A stretch of DNA of 64,000 nucleotides from assembly GCF_017976235.1 (NCBI RefSeq), contig NZ_JACVHC010000004.1:170699-234698 (forward strand), read 5' to 3'. Shown piece by piece: positions 9,353 through 18,251 of the stretch (within the stretch, counting starts at the first letter, position 1; each line of letters begins with the position of its first letter). The notes beneath the pieces are model-generated. The model made no database searches. It saw only the letters and a program-made list of their open reading frames with translations, and had not been told where the DNA came from. The DNA comes from Pseudomonas anatoliensis. GTDB lineage: Bacteria > Pseudomonadota > Gammaproteobacteria > Pseudomonadales > Pseudomonadaceae. The position numbers were made by a program, and so were the translations under genes.

Positions 9353-10468
9353 TCAGATCACGATCAGGTCGGCTTGCAACGCGCCGGCCTGCTTCAGTGC
9401 TTCAAGAATCGCCATCAGGTCACCCGGTGCCGCGCCGACCTGGTTCACCGCACGAACGATCTCGTCGAGGGTGGTGCCCGGGCCGAACTTGAACATCGGT
9501 TTGGCTTCCTGTTCGGCATTCACTCGCGAACGCGGCACGACAGCGGTCTGGCCGTTGGACAACGGGCCTGGCTGGCTGACGATCGGGTCTTCGGTGATGG
9601 TCACGGTCAGGCTGCCGTGAGTCACGGCGGCTGGCGAAACCTTCACGTTCTGGCCGATGACGATGGTGCCGGTACGTGAGTTGATGATGACTTTGGCGAC
9701 GGCCTGACCCGGATCGACTTCGAGGTTTTCCAGGATCGACAGGTAGTCGACACGCTGGCTCGGATCGAGCGGCGCGGTCACGCGAATCGAACCGCCGTCA
9801 ATGGCTTGTGCGACGCCAGGGCCGAGCATGTCGTTGATCTTGTCGACGATGCGTTTGGCGGTGGTGAAGTCGGAGCGATTGAGGTTCAGCGTCAGACTGT
9901 TGCCTTGGTTGAACCCGCTCGGCACCGAACGCTCAACCGACGCACCGCCAGGGATGCGACCGGCCGACGGAACGTTGACGGTAATCTTCGAACCGTCACG
10001 ACCTTCGGCGTCGAAACCACCGACAACCAGGTTGCCCTGAGCGATGGCGTAGACGTTGCCGTCGATACCCTTGAGCGGGGTCAGCAACAGTGTGCCGCCG
10101 CGCAGGCTCTTGGAGTTACCGATCGACGAAACGGTGATGTCGACCTGCTGACCCGGCTTGGCGAACGCCGGCAGATCGGCACTGATCGAAACCGCCGCGA
10201 CGTTCTTCAACTGCACGTTGCCCGAACCCGGCGGCACCTTGATGCCGAACTGCGAGAGCATGTTGTTGAAGGTCTGCAGGGTGAACGGCGTCTGCGTCGT
10301 CTGGTCACCGGTGCCGTTAAGCCCGACCACCAGGCCATAGCCGATCAACTGGTTGGAACGCACGCCGGAAATACTGGCGATGTCTTTCAACCGTTCGGCG
10401 TGTGCAGTGAAGGCCACCGGCAACAACAGCGCGGCCAGCATGAGGCTCTTGAAATTCAACGTAGCCAC
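9353..10468 (-). CDS. flgI: Flagellar P-ring protein FlgI
   Basis: 371 residues. FlgI polymerises in the periplasm to form the P-ring around the rod. A Sec signal peptide (hydrophobic [16 protein letters not shown], cleavage before ERLKDIAS) is followed by the highly conserved FlgI body ([34 protein letters not shown], ending [11 protein letters not shown]). The start is GTG at 10468, directly after the TAG stop of flgH; an in-frame ATG at residue 10 would also leave a signal peptide, so the exact start is not certain. Confidence 0.96.
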   Translation of the reverse strand: MATLNFKSLMLAALLLPVAFTAHAERLKDIASISGVRSNQLIGYGLVVGLNGTGDQTTQTPFTLQTFNNMLSQFGIKVPPGSGNVQLKNVAAVSISADLPAFAKPGQQVDITVSSIGNSKSLRGGTLLLTPLKGIDGNVYAIAQGNLVVGGFDAEGRDGSKITVNVPSAGRIPGGASVERSVPSGFNQGNSLTLNLNRSDFTTAKRIVDKINDMLGPGVAQAIDGGSIRVTAPLDPSQRVDYLSILENLEVDPGQAVAKVIINSRTGTIVIGQNVKVSPAAVTHGSLTVTITEDPIVSQPGPLSNGQTAVVPRSRVNAEQEAKPMFKFGPGTTLDEIVRAVNQVGAAPGDLMAILEALKQAGALQADLIVI

Positions 10469-11164
10469 CTAGAAAGGGAACAGCGGGCTGAGGAAGAAGC
10501 GGTCGAACCAGCCTGGCTGACTCGTGTCGGCAAATGCGCCAGTACCCGAATAGGTGATGCGTGCATCGGCGACGCGAGTCGACGACACGGTGTTGTCGGT
10601 AGCGATGTCATCGGCGCGGACCATGCCGGCAATTCGCACCAGCTCATCGCCAGTGTTCAGCGTCAGCCACTTCTCGCCGCGCACAGCGATGATGCCGTTA
10701 GGCAAAACGTCGGCGACGGTCACGGTGATCGAACCGGTCAGGCTGTTGCTCTGTCCCGACTTGGCGTCCCCCTTGGTCGAGCGGTCGGCGCTGTAGCCGG
10801 CGTTCAGGCTCAGGTCGCCGCCACCAATCGGATTGTTGGTGGTCAGGCTGGAACCGAACAACGAGGTCAGACCGACCGAGTTGTCGCTGTTCTTGTCCAT
10901 CTGCGAGTTGGCGTTCTTGCTCGCCTGGGTGCGCTCGTTCAGGGTGATGGTGATGATGTCACCGACCCGGAACGCCTTGCGGTCGCTGTACAGGTTCTGC
11001 TCGAAACCGGCCTGATAGATCGAGCCATTATTGGCAGCCGCCGGCAACGGCGTGCGCGGCAACACCGGAGCGTAGTAAGGGTCATTGGGCTTGGGCGTCG
11101 GGGCGACGCAGCCCGCGAGCGAGACGACCCCACTCAATGCCAGAACAGATACAAAGCGATTCAT
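10469..11164 (-). CDS. flgH: Flagellar L-ring lipoprotein FlgH
   Basis: 231 residues. FlgH makes the outer-membrane L-ring. It has a lipoprotein signal with lipobox LAGC (Cys19), then the FlgH body: [39 protein letters not shown] and [19 protein letters not shown], and the conserved end [15 protein letters not shown]. Stop codon abuts the flgI start, so the two ring genes are probably translationally coupled. 52 bases separate it from flgG. Confidence 0.97.
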   Translation of the reverse strand: MNRFVSVLALSGVVSLAGCVAPTPKPNDPYYAPVLPRTPLPAAANNGSIYQAGFEQNLYSDRKAFRVGDIITITLNERTQASKNANSQMDKNSDNSVGLTSLFGSSLTTNNPIGGGDLSLNAGYSADRSTKGDAKSGQSNSLTGSITVTVADVLPNGIIAVRGEKWLTLNTGDELVRIAGMVRADDIATDNTVSSTRVADARITYSGTGAFADTSQPGWFDRFFLSPLFPF

Positions 11165-11216
11165 GACCCTACCTCACGGTGTTGCAGGCGACCTCATGGC
11201 CGCCTCATAGACTTGA

Positions 11217-12002
11217 TTACAGATTCTGCGTTACGAACGAGAGCATCTGGTCGGCGGTGGAGATCACCTTGGAGTTCATCTCGTAAGCGCGCTGAGTGGT
11301 GATCATGTTGACCATCTCTTCAACGGTGCTGACGTTGGACGTTTCCAGGGTGTTCTGCAGCGTGGTGCCGAAACCGGCCAGACCCGGAGTACCGACCTGC
11401 GGCGCGCCGGAAGCGGCGGTTTCCAGGAACAGGTTGTTGCCCACGGCTTGCAGACCGGCCGGGTTGATGAAGTCAGCGGTCTGCAGGTTGCCGATCACTT
11501 GCGAGGCGGCGTTGCCCGGCAGCGTGACGGAAACGGTGCCGTCATTGCCGACGGTGAAGGTTTGCGCGTCGTTCGGGATAACGATCGCTGGCTCCAGAGC
11601 AAAACCACTGGCGTTGACGATCTGGCCATTGGAGTCGAGGTGGAACGTACCGTCACGGGTGTAGGACGTGGTGCCGTCCGGCTGCAGGATCTGGAAGAAA
11701 CCGCGACCGTTGATGGCCATGTCCAGCGGCTGCTCGGTGGTTTGCAGGCTGCCGGCGGTGAAGTTTTTCTGGGTGCCGACGATGCGCACACCGGTACCCA
11801 CTTGCAGACCCGACGGCAGTTCGCTGTCCTGAGTCGACTGGGCGCCTGGCTGGCGTTTGATCTGGTACAGCAAGTCCTGGAACTCGGCGCGGTCACGTTT
11901 GAAACCCGTGGTCGAGACGTTCGCCAGGTTGTTGGAAATGGTAGTCAGGTTGGTGTCCTGAGCGGACAGACCCGTTTTGGCAACCCATAGAGCCGGAAGC
12001 AT
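11217..12002 (-). CDS. flgG: Flagellar distal rod protein FlgG
   Basis: 261 residues, the usual FlgG length. N-terminus MLPALWVAKTGLSAQDTNLT with ISNNLANVSTTGFKRDRAEF is the rod/hook signature; C-terminus SNVSTVEEMVNMITTQRAYE and VISTADQMLSFVTQNL is the matching helix. The inner part includes QTTEQPLDMAINGRGFFQI. FlgG forms the distal rod crossed by the P- and L-rings whose genes follow. Ribosome site AGGAG before the ATG. Confidence 0.97.
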   Translation of the reverse strand: MLPALWVAKTGLSAQDTNLTTISNNLANVSTTGFKRDRAEFQDLLYQIKRQPGAQSTQDSELPSGLQVGTGVRIVGTQKNFTAGSLQTTEQPLDMAINGRGFFQILQPDGTTSYTRDGTFHLDSNGQIVNASGFALEPAIVIPNDAQTFTVGNDGTVSVTLPGNAASQVIGNLQTADFINPAGLQAVGNNLFLETAASGAPQVGTPGLAGFGTTLQNTLETSNVSTVEEMVNMITTQRAYEMNSKVISTADQMLSFVTQNL

Positions 12003-12047
12003 TCGATTCTCCTCGTGCGCCTGTTTTACGGCGCGACGTTCTGATAA

Positions 12048-12788
12048 TTAGCTGATCTGCAAGACCCGAGCCATGGCCTGGTCGTCGTCTTTGGCGGTGT
12101 TCATCATCTTGATGTGCAACTCGAACTGCTTGGCCAGGGCCAGCACCGAGGTCATCTCTTCGACGGCATTGACGTTGCTCGACTCAAGGAAACCCGACAC
12201 CAGTTTGACGTTGGCATCGGCCTGCGCCGGCTGGCCGTCCTTGGTGTAGATCGAGCCGTCGAGGCCTTTATTCATGCTCTTGATGTCCGGGTTGACCAGT
12301 TTGATCCGGTCGACTTCGGCCATCACACGCGGGCCTTCGCCCATCGCGCGAATACTGATGGTGCCGTCTTCACCGACTTCGATCTGCTGCTCGGGCGGCA
12401 CGGCGATCGGACCGCCATTGCCCATCACCGGCATGCCGTTGCCGGCGCGCAATACACCGAGGGCATCGACGTTGAGGCTGCCGGTGCGCACGTAGCTTTC
12501 GCCGCCGCTCGGGTTCTGCACGGCGATCCAGCCGTTGCCGGTCACGGCGACGTCCAGGTCACGCCCGGTCTGCACCAGCGAGCCCGGAGTGAAGTCGGTG
12601 GCGGGCCGCTCGCTCATGGCAAACGCGCGCGCCGGAAAGCTGTCACCGAACACCGGCATCGAACGCGCCTGCTCCAGGTCGCGCTGAAAACCGTTGGTGG
12701 AAATGTTCGCCAGGTTGTTGGCATGAGCCCTTTGCGCCAGCGCGTTTTGGCTCGCGCCGGTCATTGCCACATAAAGGTACTTGTCCAC
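12048..12788 (-). CDS. flgF: Flagellar proximal rod protein FlgF
   Basis: 246 residues when started at the GTG at 12788, which has a good ribosome site (AGGAAAGAGC) and gives the family start VDKYLYVAMTGASQNALAQ. A longer frame with an upstream ATG exists but adds 12 residues absent from FlgF proteins. Rod signature NNLANISTNGFQRDLEQ near residue 24, DLDVAVTGNGWIAVQN in the middle, and C-terminal ESSNVNAVEEMTSVLALAKQ. It is the first gene of the flgF-L run and is preceded by a sigma-54-type promoter. Confidence 0.95.
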   Translation of the reverse strand: MDKYLYVAMTGASQNALAQRAHANNLANISTNGFQRDLEQARSMPVFGDSFPARAFAMSERPATDFTPGSLVQTGRDLDVAVTGNGWIAVQNPSGGESYVRTGSLNVDALGVLRAGNGMPVMGNGGPIAVPPEQQIEVGEDGTISIRAMGEGPRVMAEVDRIKLVNPDIKSMNKGLDGSIYTKDGQPAQADANVKLVSGFLESSNVNAVEEMTSVLALAKQFELHIKMMNTAKDDDQAMARVLQIS

Positions 12789-12844
12789 GCTCTTTCCTCT
12801 GCATGCCGGACGTTTGCCGCCCACTGCTGTACTGCTGAGCCATA

Positions 12845-12860
12845 AGCAATTTGCAGACCA
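12845..12860 (-). promoter_or_regulatory. Sigma-54 (RpoN) type promoter for flgFGHIJKL
   Basis: On the minus strand the sequence TGGTCTGCAAATTGCT has GG at -24 and GC at -12 with the exact 10-base spacing of the TGGCACG-N4-TTGC consensus. It would start RNA about 45 bases before the flgF GTG codon. In Pseudomonas the flagellar rod/ring genes are known to depend on RpoN with FleQ, so the location fits. Confidence 0.65.
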
Positions 12861-12975
12861 ACTTTTTTCTGGCAGGGCGAAGCCCGGTAAACAAAGGACT
12901 TGAGGGGGATTGCGGGGAAAGGGGAAATGTATCGAAGTCGAAAAACCGGCGGTGTTGTGCCGCTTCGCGGCAACA

Positions 12976-13060
12976 GATCAAAAGATCGCAGCGTGCCGCA
13001 GCTCCTACAGGGGGGGATTACATTTCAAATGCAGGAGCTGCGGCACGCTGCGATCTTTTG
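12976..13060. repeat. REP pair (TGTAGGAGCTGC family), arms converging
   Basis: Two REP copies in opposite orientation: GATCAAAAGATCGCAGCGTG... on the left and its inverse ending CGCTGCGATCTTTTG on the right, around a 20-base AT-rich centre. It lies between flgF and phhR, just after the phhR stop codon. Confidence 0.85.
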
Positions 13061-13063
13061 TCC

Positions 13064-14626
13064 CTAGGACTCGATGTTCTTGCCCACCTCATACTCACGC
13101 AATTTATTGGCAATGGTCGTGTGCGAAACGCCCAGTCGCTTGCCCAATTGCCGACTGCTCGGGTGCTCCGAATACAATCGCTCCAGCACCGCTTTTTCGA
13201 AGCGCCCGACGATCTCGTCCAGCCCGCCCTCCAGCGAAAAATCGCCAAGTGGCTGACGCACGCCGTAATCCGGCAGACGAATATGTTCGGCTTTAACCGT
13301 GCCGCCGTCACACAGCGAAACGGCCTGGAACAGCACGTTTTCCAACTGCCGCACGTTGCCCGGCCAGTGGTAATGGCTGAGCCGATCCATCGCCGCCGGC
13401 GCCAGTTTTGGCAGAGGACAGCCGATCTGCCGGCTGGCCTGATCGAGGAAGTGTTCTACCAGCGGCGTCAAACCGTCGAGGCATTCGCGCAGCGGTGGAA
13501 TGTGCAGCGACAGCACGTTCAAGCGGTGATACAGATCCTGGCGAAACTCGCCCCGCGCGCACAATTCAGACAGGTCAACCTGCGTCGCGCAAATCACCCG
13601 TACATCCAGATAAACCTCTTCATCACTGCCGACGCGACGGAAGCAGCCGTCCTGCAGAAAGCGCAACAGTTTCACCTGCAAGCGCGGACTCATTTCACCC
13701 ACGCCATCGAGAAACAACGTCCCCCCCGCCGTCAATTCCAGCAGACCCAGCTTGCCTTCGGCGCGCGCACCTTCAAAAGCACCGGGGCCATAACCGAACA
13801 GTTCGGTCTCGGCCATCGACTCCGGAAGCCCCGCGCAGTTGAGCGCCATCAGCGGCGATTGCCCGCGCGGACTGGCGAGGTGACAGGCGCGCGCCAGCAA
13901 CTCCTTGCCCGTGCCGGTTTCGCCTTCTATCAATAGAGGTGCATCGAGCGGCGCCATCCGCCGTGCTTCACGCACCACTGCCGCCATGACTTTGGAGCTC
14001 TGGAAAATGCTGTCGAACCCGCGCAACTCCTGCTTGCGCACGTTATAGATGCGCTCGCCGACGCGGTCGGCGCGGTGCAGGGTCAATACCGCACCGGCCA
14101 TGGCTTCGCTGTCGTCGTGTTCCGATTGCAGCGGAGCGATGTCGGCCAGAAACACATCGCCTTTGACCTTGACCCGCATGCCGTTGATTCGCGATTTATT
14201 CGCCCGCACCAGTTCCGGCAAATCGAAATCTTCGGCATAGCGCGACAGTGGAATCCCCGGTACTTCATCGACCCGCACGCCGAGCAACTGTGCCGCCGCG
14301 CGGTTGGCGGCGACGATCGAGCCGCCCATGTCGATCGACAGCACCGGAAACTCCAGCGCACCGAGCAATGCGTTCAATTCCATGTGCCGGCGCTCGCTCG
14401 GCATCAGCCCTACGCGCTTGACGCCGAACACCCCGGCAATCGCTTCGAATTTCGGCCGCAGCGCCTGGAACTGGATATTGATCAGGTTCGGACAATGCAG
14501 ATAGATCGCGTTGCCATGCTCACCACCGACCTCGCCGCGCGCGACGTTGATCCCGTACGCCACCAGCAGGTTGAGGATGTCGCGCAGGATGCCGATGCGG
14601 TTCTGGCAGTGGACTTTGATACGCAT
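13064..14626 (-). CDS. phhR: Aromatic amino acid regulator PhhR (TyrR family)
   Basis: 520 residues. PhhR activates phenylalanine/tyrosine catabolism genes in response to aromatic amino acids. The chosen start gives the TyrR-like N-terminus MRIKVHCQNRIGILRDILNL (ACT domain), followed by a PAS domain (about 78-190), an AAA+ domain (about 205-430: GETGTGKELLARACH, GTLFLDGVGEM) and a Fis-type helix-turn-helix (SSRQLGKRLGVSHTTIANKL). The loop that is GAFTGA in sigma-54 activators reads GAFEGA, as expected for TyrR-like proteins that work with sigma-70. It is divergent from phhABC. Confidence 0.95.
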   Translation of the reverse strand: MRIKVHCQNRIGILRDILNLLVAYGINVARGEVGGEHGNAIYLHCPNLINIQFQALRPKFEAIAGVFGVKRVGLMPSERRHMELNALLGALEFPVLSIDMGGSIVAANRAAAQLLGVRVDEVPGIPLSRYAEDFDLPELVRANKSRINGMRVKVKGDVFLADIAPLQSEHDDSEAMAGAVLTLHRADRVGERIYNVRKQELRGFDSIFQSSKVMAAVVREARRMAPLDAPLLIEGETGTGKELLARACHLASPRGQSPLMALNCAGLPESMAETELFGYGPGAFEGARAEGKLGLLELTAGGTLFLDGVGEMSPRLQVKLLRFLQDGCFRRVGSDEEVYLDVRVICATQVDLSELCARGEFRQDLYHRLNVLSLHIPPLRECLDGLTPLVEHFLDQASRQIGCPLPKLAPAAMDRLSHYHWPGNVRQLENVLFQAVSLCDGGTVKAEHIRLPDYGVRQPLGDFSLEGGLDEIVGRFEKAVLERLYSEHPSSRQLGKRLGVSHTTIANKLREYEVGKNIES

Positions 14627-14656
14627 ATAAAAGGCCCGGATTAACGATGAGAAACC

Positions 14657-14746
14657 TGTAGGAGTGAGCATGCTCGCGATGGCGATACATCAGGCAGCAT
14701 TGATTTTGAATGACACACCTCTATCGCGAGCAGGCTCACTCCTACA
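14657..14746. repeat. REP pair (TGTAGGAGTGAGC family)
   Basis: Arms TGTAGGAGTGAGCATGCTCGC and the inverse GCGAGCAGGCTCACTCCTACA enclose a loop of about 45 bases. It occupies part of the 372-base gap between phhR and phhA. Confidence 0.85.
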
Positions 14747-14859
14747 GGGGACGGCGCCAGACTTTCTGTCGAGGCGCGCAGATAGTTGTCAAGATTATGT
14801 GACAGCCGCTGACCTTTTCAAACCTGAGAATCGCCGTAATTGCGAGATATCCGCAAAAC

Positions 14860-14877
14860 CGTAACGAATACTTTACG
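14860..14877. promoter_or_regulatory. Candidate PhhR/TyrR box upstream of phhA
   Basis: CGTAAC-GAATAC-TTTACG matches the TyrR-type box TGTAAA-N6-TTTACA in spacing and dyad symmetry. A possible -10 hexamer TACGAT lies at 14904-14909, which would put the box centre near -47. This is a prediction from the motif and the neighbouring phhR gene. Confidence 0.5.
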
Positions 14878-14998
14878 AAATCCACAGAAATTTCCTACGA
14901 CCGTACGATTCAACCTACTGCACACCGCCACACTCTCAGGTAATTCTGAGTCCATCGCTGGACATAACAAGAACGAATTCCCCTAGCAGGAGAGCAGT

Positions 14999-15790
14999 AT
15001 GAAGCAGACGCAATACGTGGCCCGCGAGCCCGATGCGCAAGGTTTTATCGACTACCCCGCCGAAGAACACGCGGTGTGGAACACGCTGATCACTCGCCAA
15101 CTGAAAGTGCTCGAGGGTCGTGCGTGCCAGGAGTACCTGGACGGTATCGAAAAACTCGGTCTGCCCCACGACCGCATCCCGCAACTGGGCGAGATCAACA
15201 AAGTGCTCGGCGAGACCACCGGTTGGCAGGTTGCCCGTGTCCCGGCGCTGATCCCCTTCCAGACCTTCTTCGAATTGCTCGCCAGCAAACAATTTCCGGT
15301 GGCCACGTTCATTCGTACCCGCGAAGAGCTGGACTACCTGCAAGAGCCGGATATTTTCCACGAGATTTTTGGTCACTGCCCCCTGCTGACCAACCCGTAT
15401 TTCGCCGAGTTCACCCACACCTACGGCAAACTTGGCCTGCAAGCGACCAAGGAAGAGCGCGTCTATCTTGCGCGCCTGTACTGGATGACTATCGAGTTCG
15501 GCCTGGTCGACACCCCGCAAGGCAAACGCATCTACGGCGGCGGCATCCTGTCTTCGCCGAAAGAAACTGTTTATTCGCTGTCGGACGAGCCCGAACATCA
15601 GGCATTCGACCCGCTGGAAGCGATGCGCACGCCGTATCGCATCGACATCCTGCAACCGCTGTACTTTGTCCTGCCGAACCTCAAGCGCCTGTTCGATGTG
15701 GCCCATGAAGACATCATGGCCATGGTCAGACAAGGTATGCAGCTGGGTCTGCATGCGCCGAAATTTCCGCCAAAACCGAAAGCGGCGTGA
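14999..15790 (+). CDS. phhA: Phenylalanine 4-monooxygenase PhhA
   Basis: 263 residues, the usual length of bacterial phenylalanine hydroxylases. It converts phenylalanine to tyrosine with tetrahydropterin, O2 and non-heme iron. The iron ligands are seen in HEIFGHCP (His121, His126) and in TIEFGL (Glu166). Other family motifs are REELDYLQEPDIFHE and YGGGILSSPKE. Ribosome site AGGAGAG before the ATG. First gene of phhABC; its cofactor is recycled by phhB and its product enters transamination by phhC. Confidence 0.97.
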   Translation: MKQTQYVAREPDAQGFIDYPAEEHAVWNTLITRQLKVLEGRACQEYLDGIEKLGLPHDRIPQLGEINKVLGETTGWQVARVPALIPFQTFFELLASKQFPVATFIRTREELDYLQEPDIFHEIFGHCPLLTNPYFAEFTHTYGKLGLQATKEERVYLARLYWMTIEFGLVDTPQGKRIYGGGILSSPKETVYSLSDEPEHQAFDPLEAMRTPYRIDILQPLYFVLPNLKRLFDVAHEDIMAMVRQGMQLGLHAPKFPPKPKAA

Positions 15791-15900
15791 CCCGCCACTT
15801 TTGCTGACAAGTGAGTCTGTCAGTTGCCGCCACTTTGCTTTAGCGTGGCGGCATTGACGGCCAATATAAAAAAACACCTCCAGATTTCAGGAAGCCCACC

Positions 15901-16257
15901 ATGTCTACTTTGAACCAAGCCCACTGCGAAGCCTGCCGCGCCGATGCGCCACAAGTCAGCGACGAAGAACTGCCGATCCTGATCAAGCAGATCCCTGACT
16001 GGAACATCGAAGTTCGCGATGGCGTGATGCAACTGGAAAAACTGTTCCTGTTCAAAAATTTCAAGCACGCACTGGCCTTCACCAACGCCGTCGGCGAGAT
16101 CTCCGAGGCCGAAGGTCACCACCCGGGCCTGCTGACCGAGTGGGGCAAAGTCACCGTGACCTGGTGGAGCCACTCGATCAAAGGCCTGCACCGCAACGAC
16201 TTCATCATGGCTGCGCGCACGGATGAAGTGGCCAAGACCGCTGAAGGGCGCAAGTAA
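15901..16257 (+). CDS. phhB: Pterin-4a-carbinolamine dehydratase PhhB
   Basis: 118 residues. It dehydrates the 4a-carbinolamine form of the pterin cofactor made by PhhA so that it can be reduced and reused. The active-site pattern [10 protein letters not shown] and the following [14 protein letters not shown] with [10 protein letters not shown] are those of the PCD/DCoH family. The last base of the TAA stop is the A of the phhC ATG, so translation of phhC is likely coupled. Confidence 0.96.
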   Translation: MSTLNQAHCEACRADAPQVSDEELPILIKQIPDWNIEVRDGVMQLEKLFLFKNFKHALAFTNAVGEISEAEGHHPGLLTEWGKVTVTWWSHSIKGLHRNDFIMAARTDEVAKTAEGRK

Positions 16258-17450
16258 TGCACTTCGACGCCATCGGCCGGGTACCCGGCGACCCTATCCT
16301 CGGTTTGATGGAGGCGTATGCGCAGGACCCTAACCCGCGCAAATTCGACCTGGGCGTTGGCGTCTACAAGGACGCCCAAGGCCTGACGCCGATCCCGGAA
16401 GCGGTGAAAATCGCCGAGGCGCGGCTGGTCGAAAGCCAAGACACCAAGACCTACATCGGTGGCCACGGCAATCCGTTGTTCGGCAAGGTCATCAACGAGC
16501 TGGTGCTTGGCGCCGACTCGAAACTGCTCGCCGAACAGCGTGCAGGCGCCACTCAGACGCCGGGCGGCACTGGTGCCCTGCGTCTGGCTGCCGACTTCAT
16601 CGCCCAATGCCTGCCGGGCAAAGGCGTATGGCTGAGCAATCCGACCTGGCCGATCCACGAAACCATTTTCGCGGCGGCCGGGGTCAAGGTCAGTCACTAC
16701 CCTTATGTGGGCAGCGACAACCGTCTCGACGTCGAAGCGATGCTCGCGGTGCTCAATGATGTGCCCAAGGGCGACGTGGTGTTGCTGCATGCGTGCTGCC
16801 ACAACCCGACCGGGTTCGATCTGAGCCACGACGACTGGCAGCGTGTGCTGGACGTGGTGCGCAGTCGTGATTTGCTGCCGCTGATCGACTTCGCCTATCA
16901 GGGCTTTGGCGATGGTCTGGAGCAGGATGCGTGGTCAACCCGGTTATTCGCCGCTGAACTGCCTGAGCTGTTGATCACCAGTTCCTGCTCGAAAAACTTC
17001 GGCCTGTATCGCGACCGTACCGGTGCGCTGATCGTCTGCGCGAAAAGCGCTGACAAGCTCATCGACATCCGCAGCCAACTGGCCAACATCGCCCGCAATC
17101 TGTGGTCGACGCCGCCGGATCATGGTGCAGCTGTGGTCGCGACTATCCTCGCCGATCCAGAGCTGAAAGCCCGCTGGGCCGATGAAGTGGAAGCCATGCG
17201 CTTGCGTATTGCGCAGCTGCGCAGCGGCCTGGTCGAAGCGCTGGAGCCGCACGGGTTGCGCGAGCGTTTTGCACACATTGGCGTGCAGCGCGGGATGTTC
17301 TCCTACACCGGTTTGTCGCCGGAGCAGGTGAAACAACTGCGCGAGCATCACAGTGTGTACATGGTGAGTTCGGGTCGGGCCAACGTTGCCGGCATCGATG
17401 CGACACGCCTGGCGCTGCTGGCCGAGGCCATCGCCGAAGTCTGCAACTAG
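16257..17450 (+). CDS. phhC: Aromatic amino acid aminotransferase PhhC
   Basis: 397 residues, class I PLP aminotransferase of the TyrB/AspC group. It transaminates tyrosine and phenylalanine with 2-oxoglutarate. PLP lysine is Lys246 in SCSKNFGLYRDRTG; other family motifs are DLGVGVYKDAQG near the N-terminus, HACCHNPTGFDLS and the C-terminal SSGRANVAGID. It overlaps phhB by one base and ends the phh operon; a REP pair follows. Confidence 0.95.
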   Translation: MHFDAIGRVPGDPILGLMEAYAQDPNPRKFDLGVGVYKDAQGLTPIPEAVKIAEARLVESQDTKTYIGGHGNPLFGKVINELVLGADSKLLAEQRAGATQTPGGTGALRLAADFIAQCLPGKGVWLSNPTWPIHETIFAAAGVKVSHYPYVGSDNRLDVEAMLAVLNDVPKGDVVLLHACCHNPTGFDLSHDDWQRVLDVVRSRDLLPLIDFAYQGFGDGLEQDAWSTRLFAAELPELLITSSCSKNFGLYRDRTGALIVCAKSADKLIDIRSQLANIARNLWSTPPDHGAAVVATILADPELKARWADEVEAMRLRIAQLRSGLVEALEPHGLRERFAHIGVQRGMFSYTGLSPEQVKQLREHHSVYMVSSGRANVAGIDATRLALLAEAIAEVCN

Positions 17451-17513
17451 GCGAGACACCGCAACACCCTGTACTGACCGTCCCCACGCTCCGCCTGGGA
17501 ACGATCAATCCAA

Positions 17514-17596
17514 TGTAGGAGCTGCCGCAGGCTGCGATCTTTTGATCTTGCTTTTAAAACAAGATCAAAAGATCGCAGCCTGCGGCAGCTCCTACA
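17514..17596. repeat. REP pair (TGTAGGAGCTGC family)
   Basis: Near-perfect inverted repeat: TGTAGGAGCTGCCGCAGGCT at the left, AGCCTGCGGCAGCTCCTACA at the right, with complementary AGATCAAAAGATC parts inside. It is the only structure seen in the 312-base gap after phhC and could act as a transcription end. Confidence 0.85.
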
Positions 17597-17762
17597 TGTG
17601 TTTTTGCAGCAGCCTTTTGCTTTCCGCCGCCCCCCTGCGGCCATTTGTCGCAATAAATTGAATTAAAAGTCTGATTGTCATTTTTCCTGCTGTATCCTGC
17701 GCAGGCTTTCTGAAAGCGCGGATCTACCAGATCTATCAACAGACTTAGCGAGGAGCGCAACC

Positions 17763-17894
17763 ATGCACGAGATTCCTAATCTCCCCTTCCCAAGCCTGCA
17801 CGAGCCTGAGCAGACGACCATGCAACAAGCCGGCGCCGCACAGGCCGAGCCCAAAGAAGCAGCTGAAAGCCGTCCGGCCGACAGCGACGAGTAA
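17763..17894 (+). CDS. Small hypothetical protein, 43 residues
   Basis: ATG behind GCGAGGAGCGCAACC (clear ribosome site), reading MHEIPNLPFPSLHEPEQTT and ending in an acidic Ala/Glu-rich tail (EAAESRPADSDE). No signal peptide, membrane segment or known motif; probably soluble and disordered. A second small gene follows after 72 bases on the same strand. I do not recognise a function. Confidence 0.6.
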   Translation: MHEIPNLPFPSLHEPEQTTMQQAGAAQAEPKEAAESRPADSDE

Positions 17895-17966
17895 GCAACA
17901 CCCGCCGTACAGACCGTGTGGAAAGCGCTAATATGCGCTTTCCACACTGCCTGAACCGAGCCCGCC

Positions 17967-18149
17967 ATGACCGACGAATTCTCCGAAAGCCAAGCCGCTG
18001 TCCTGATCGGCGCCACCGAGAAAATGATCGAGATCTGGAGCCGCCTCTCCCCCGAGAAACAAGCCGCCCTGCTCGCCCGTTTCGGCAGCGAAGAAAATGC
18101 CCTCGCTGCACTGGTCACCACCCAACTGGTGGCTCCCGCCAAACCCTGA
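17967..18149 (+). CDS. Small hypothetical protein, 60 residues
   Basis: The frame opens with MTDEFSESQAAVLIGATEKM and continues IEIWSRLSPEKQAALLARFG, an amphipathic, probably all-helical acidic protein. No Cys or metal motif and no signal peptide. It sits between a 43-residue protein gene and an MFS carrier gene. The start lacks a strong ribosome site (CCGCC before ATG). I do not recognise a function. Confidence 0.6.
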   Translation: MTDEFSESQAAVLIGATEKMIEIWSRLSPEKQAALLARFGSEENALAALVTTQLVAPAKP

Positions 18150-18251
18150 AGTCGCCGCCCGGCAAATAGTTTTACTTTTCCCGCCCCAGATTATTTCTCG
18201 CCGGTATCATGAGCAGCCTATCTATTGTGCTGCTCCCGTGGATCTTTACCC

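Noticed and set aside
14627..14998. Sigma-54 promoter for phhA
   Set aside because: No GG-N10-GC element with reasonable match was found; the GAFEGA loop of PhhR also argues against it.
18225..18251. TTG start nine codons upstream for the MFS gene
   Set aside because: TTG without a ribosome site; the ATG at 18252 starts the expected N-terminus.
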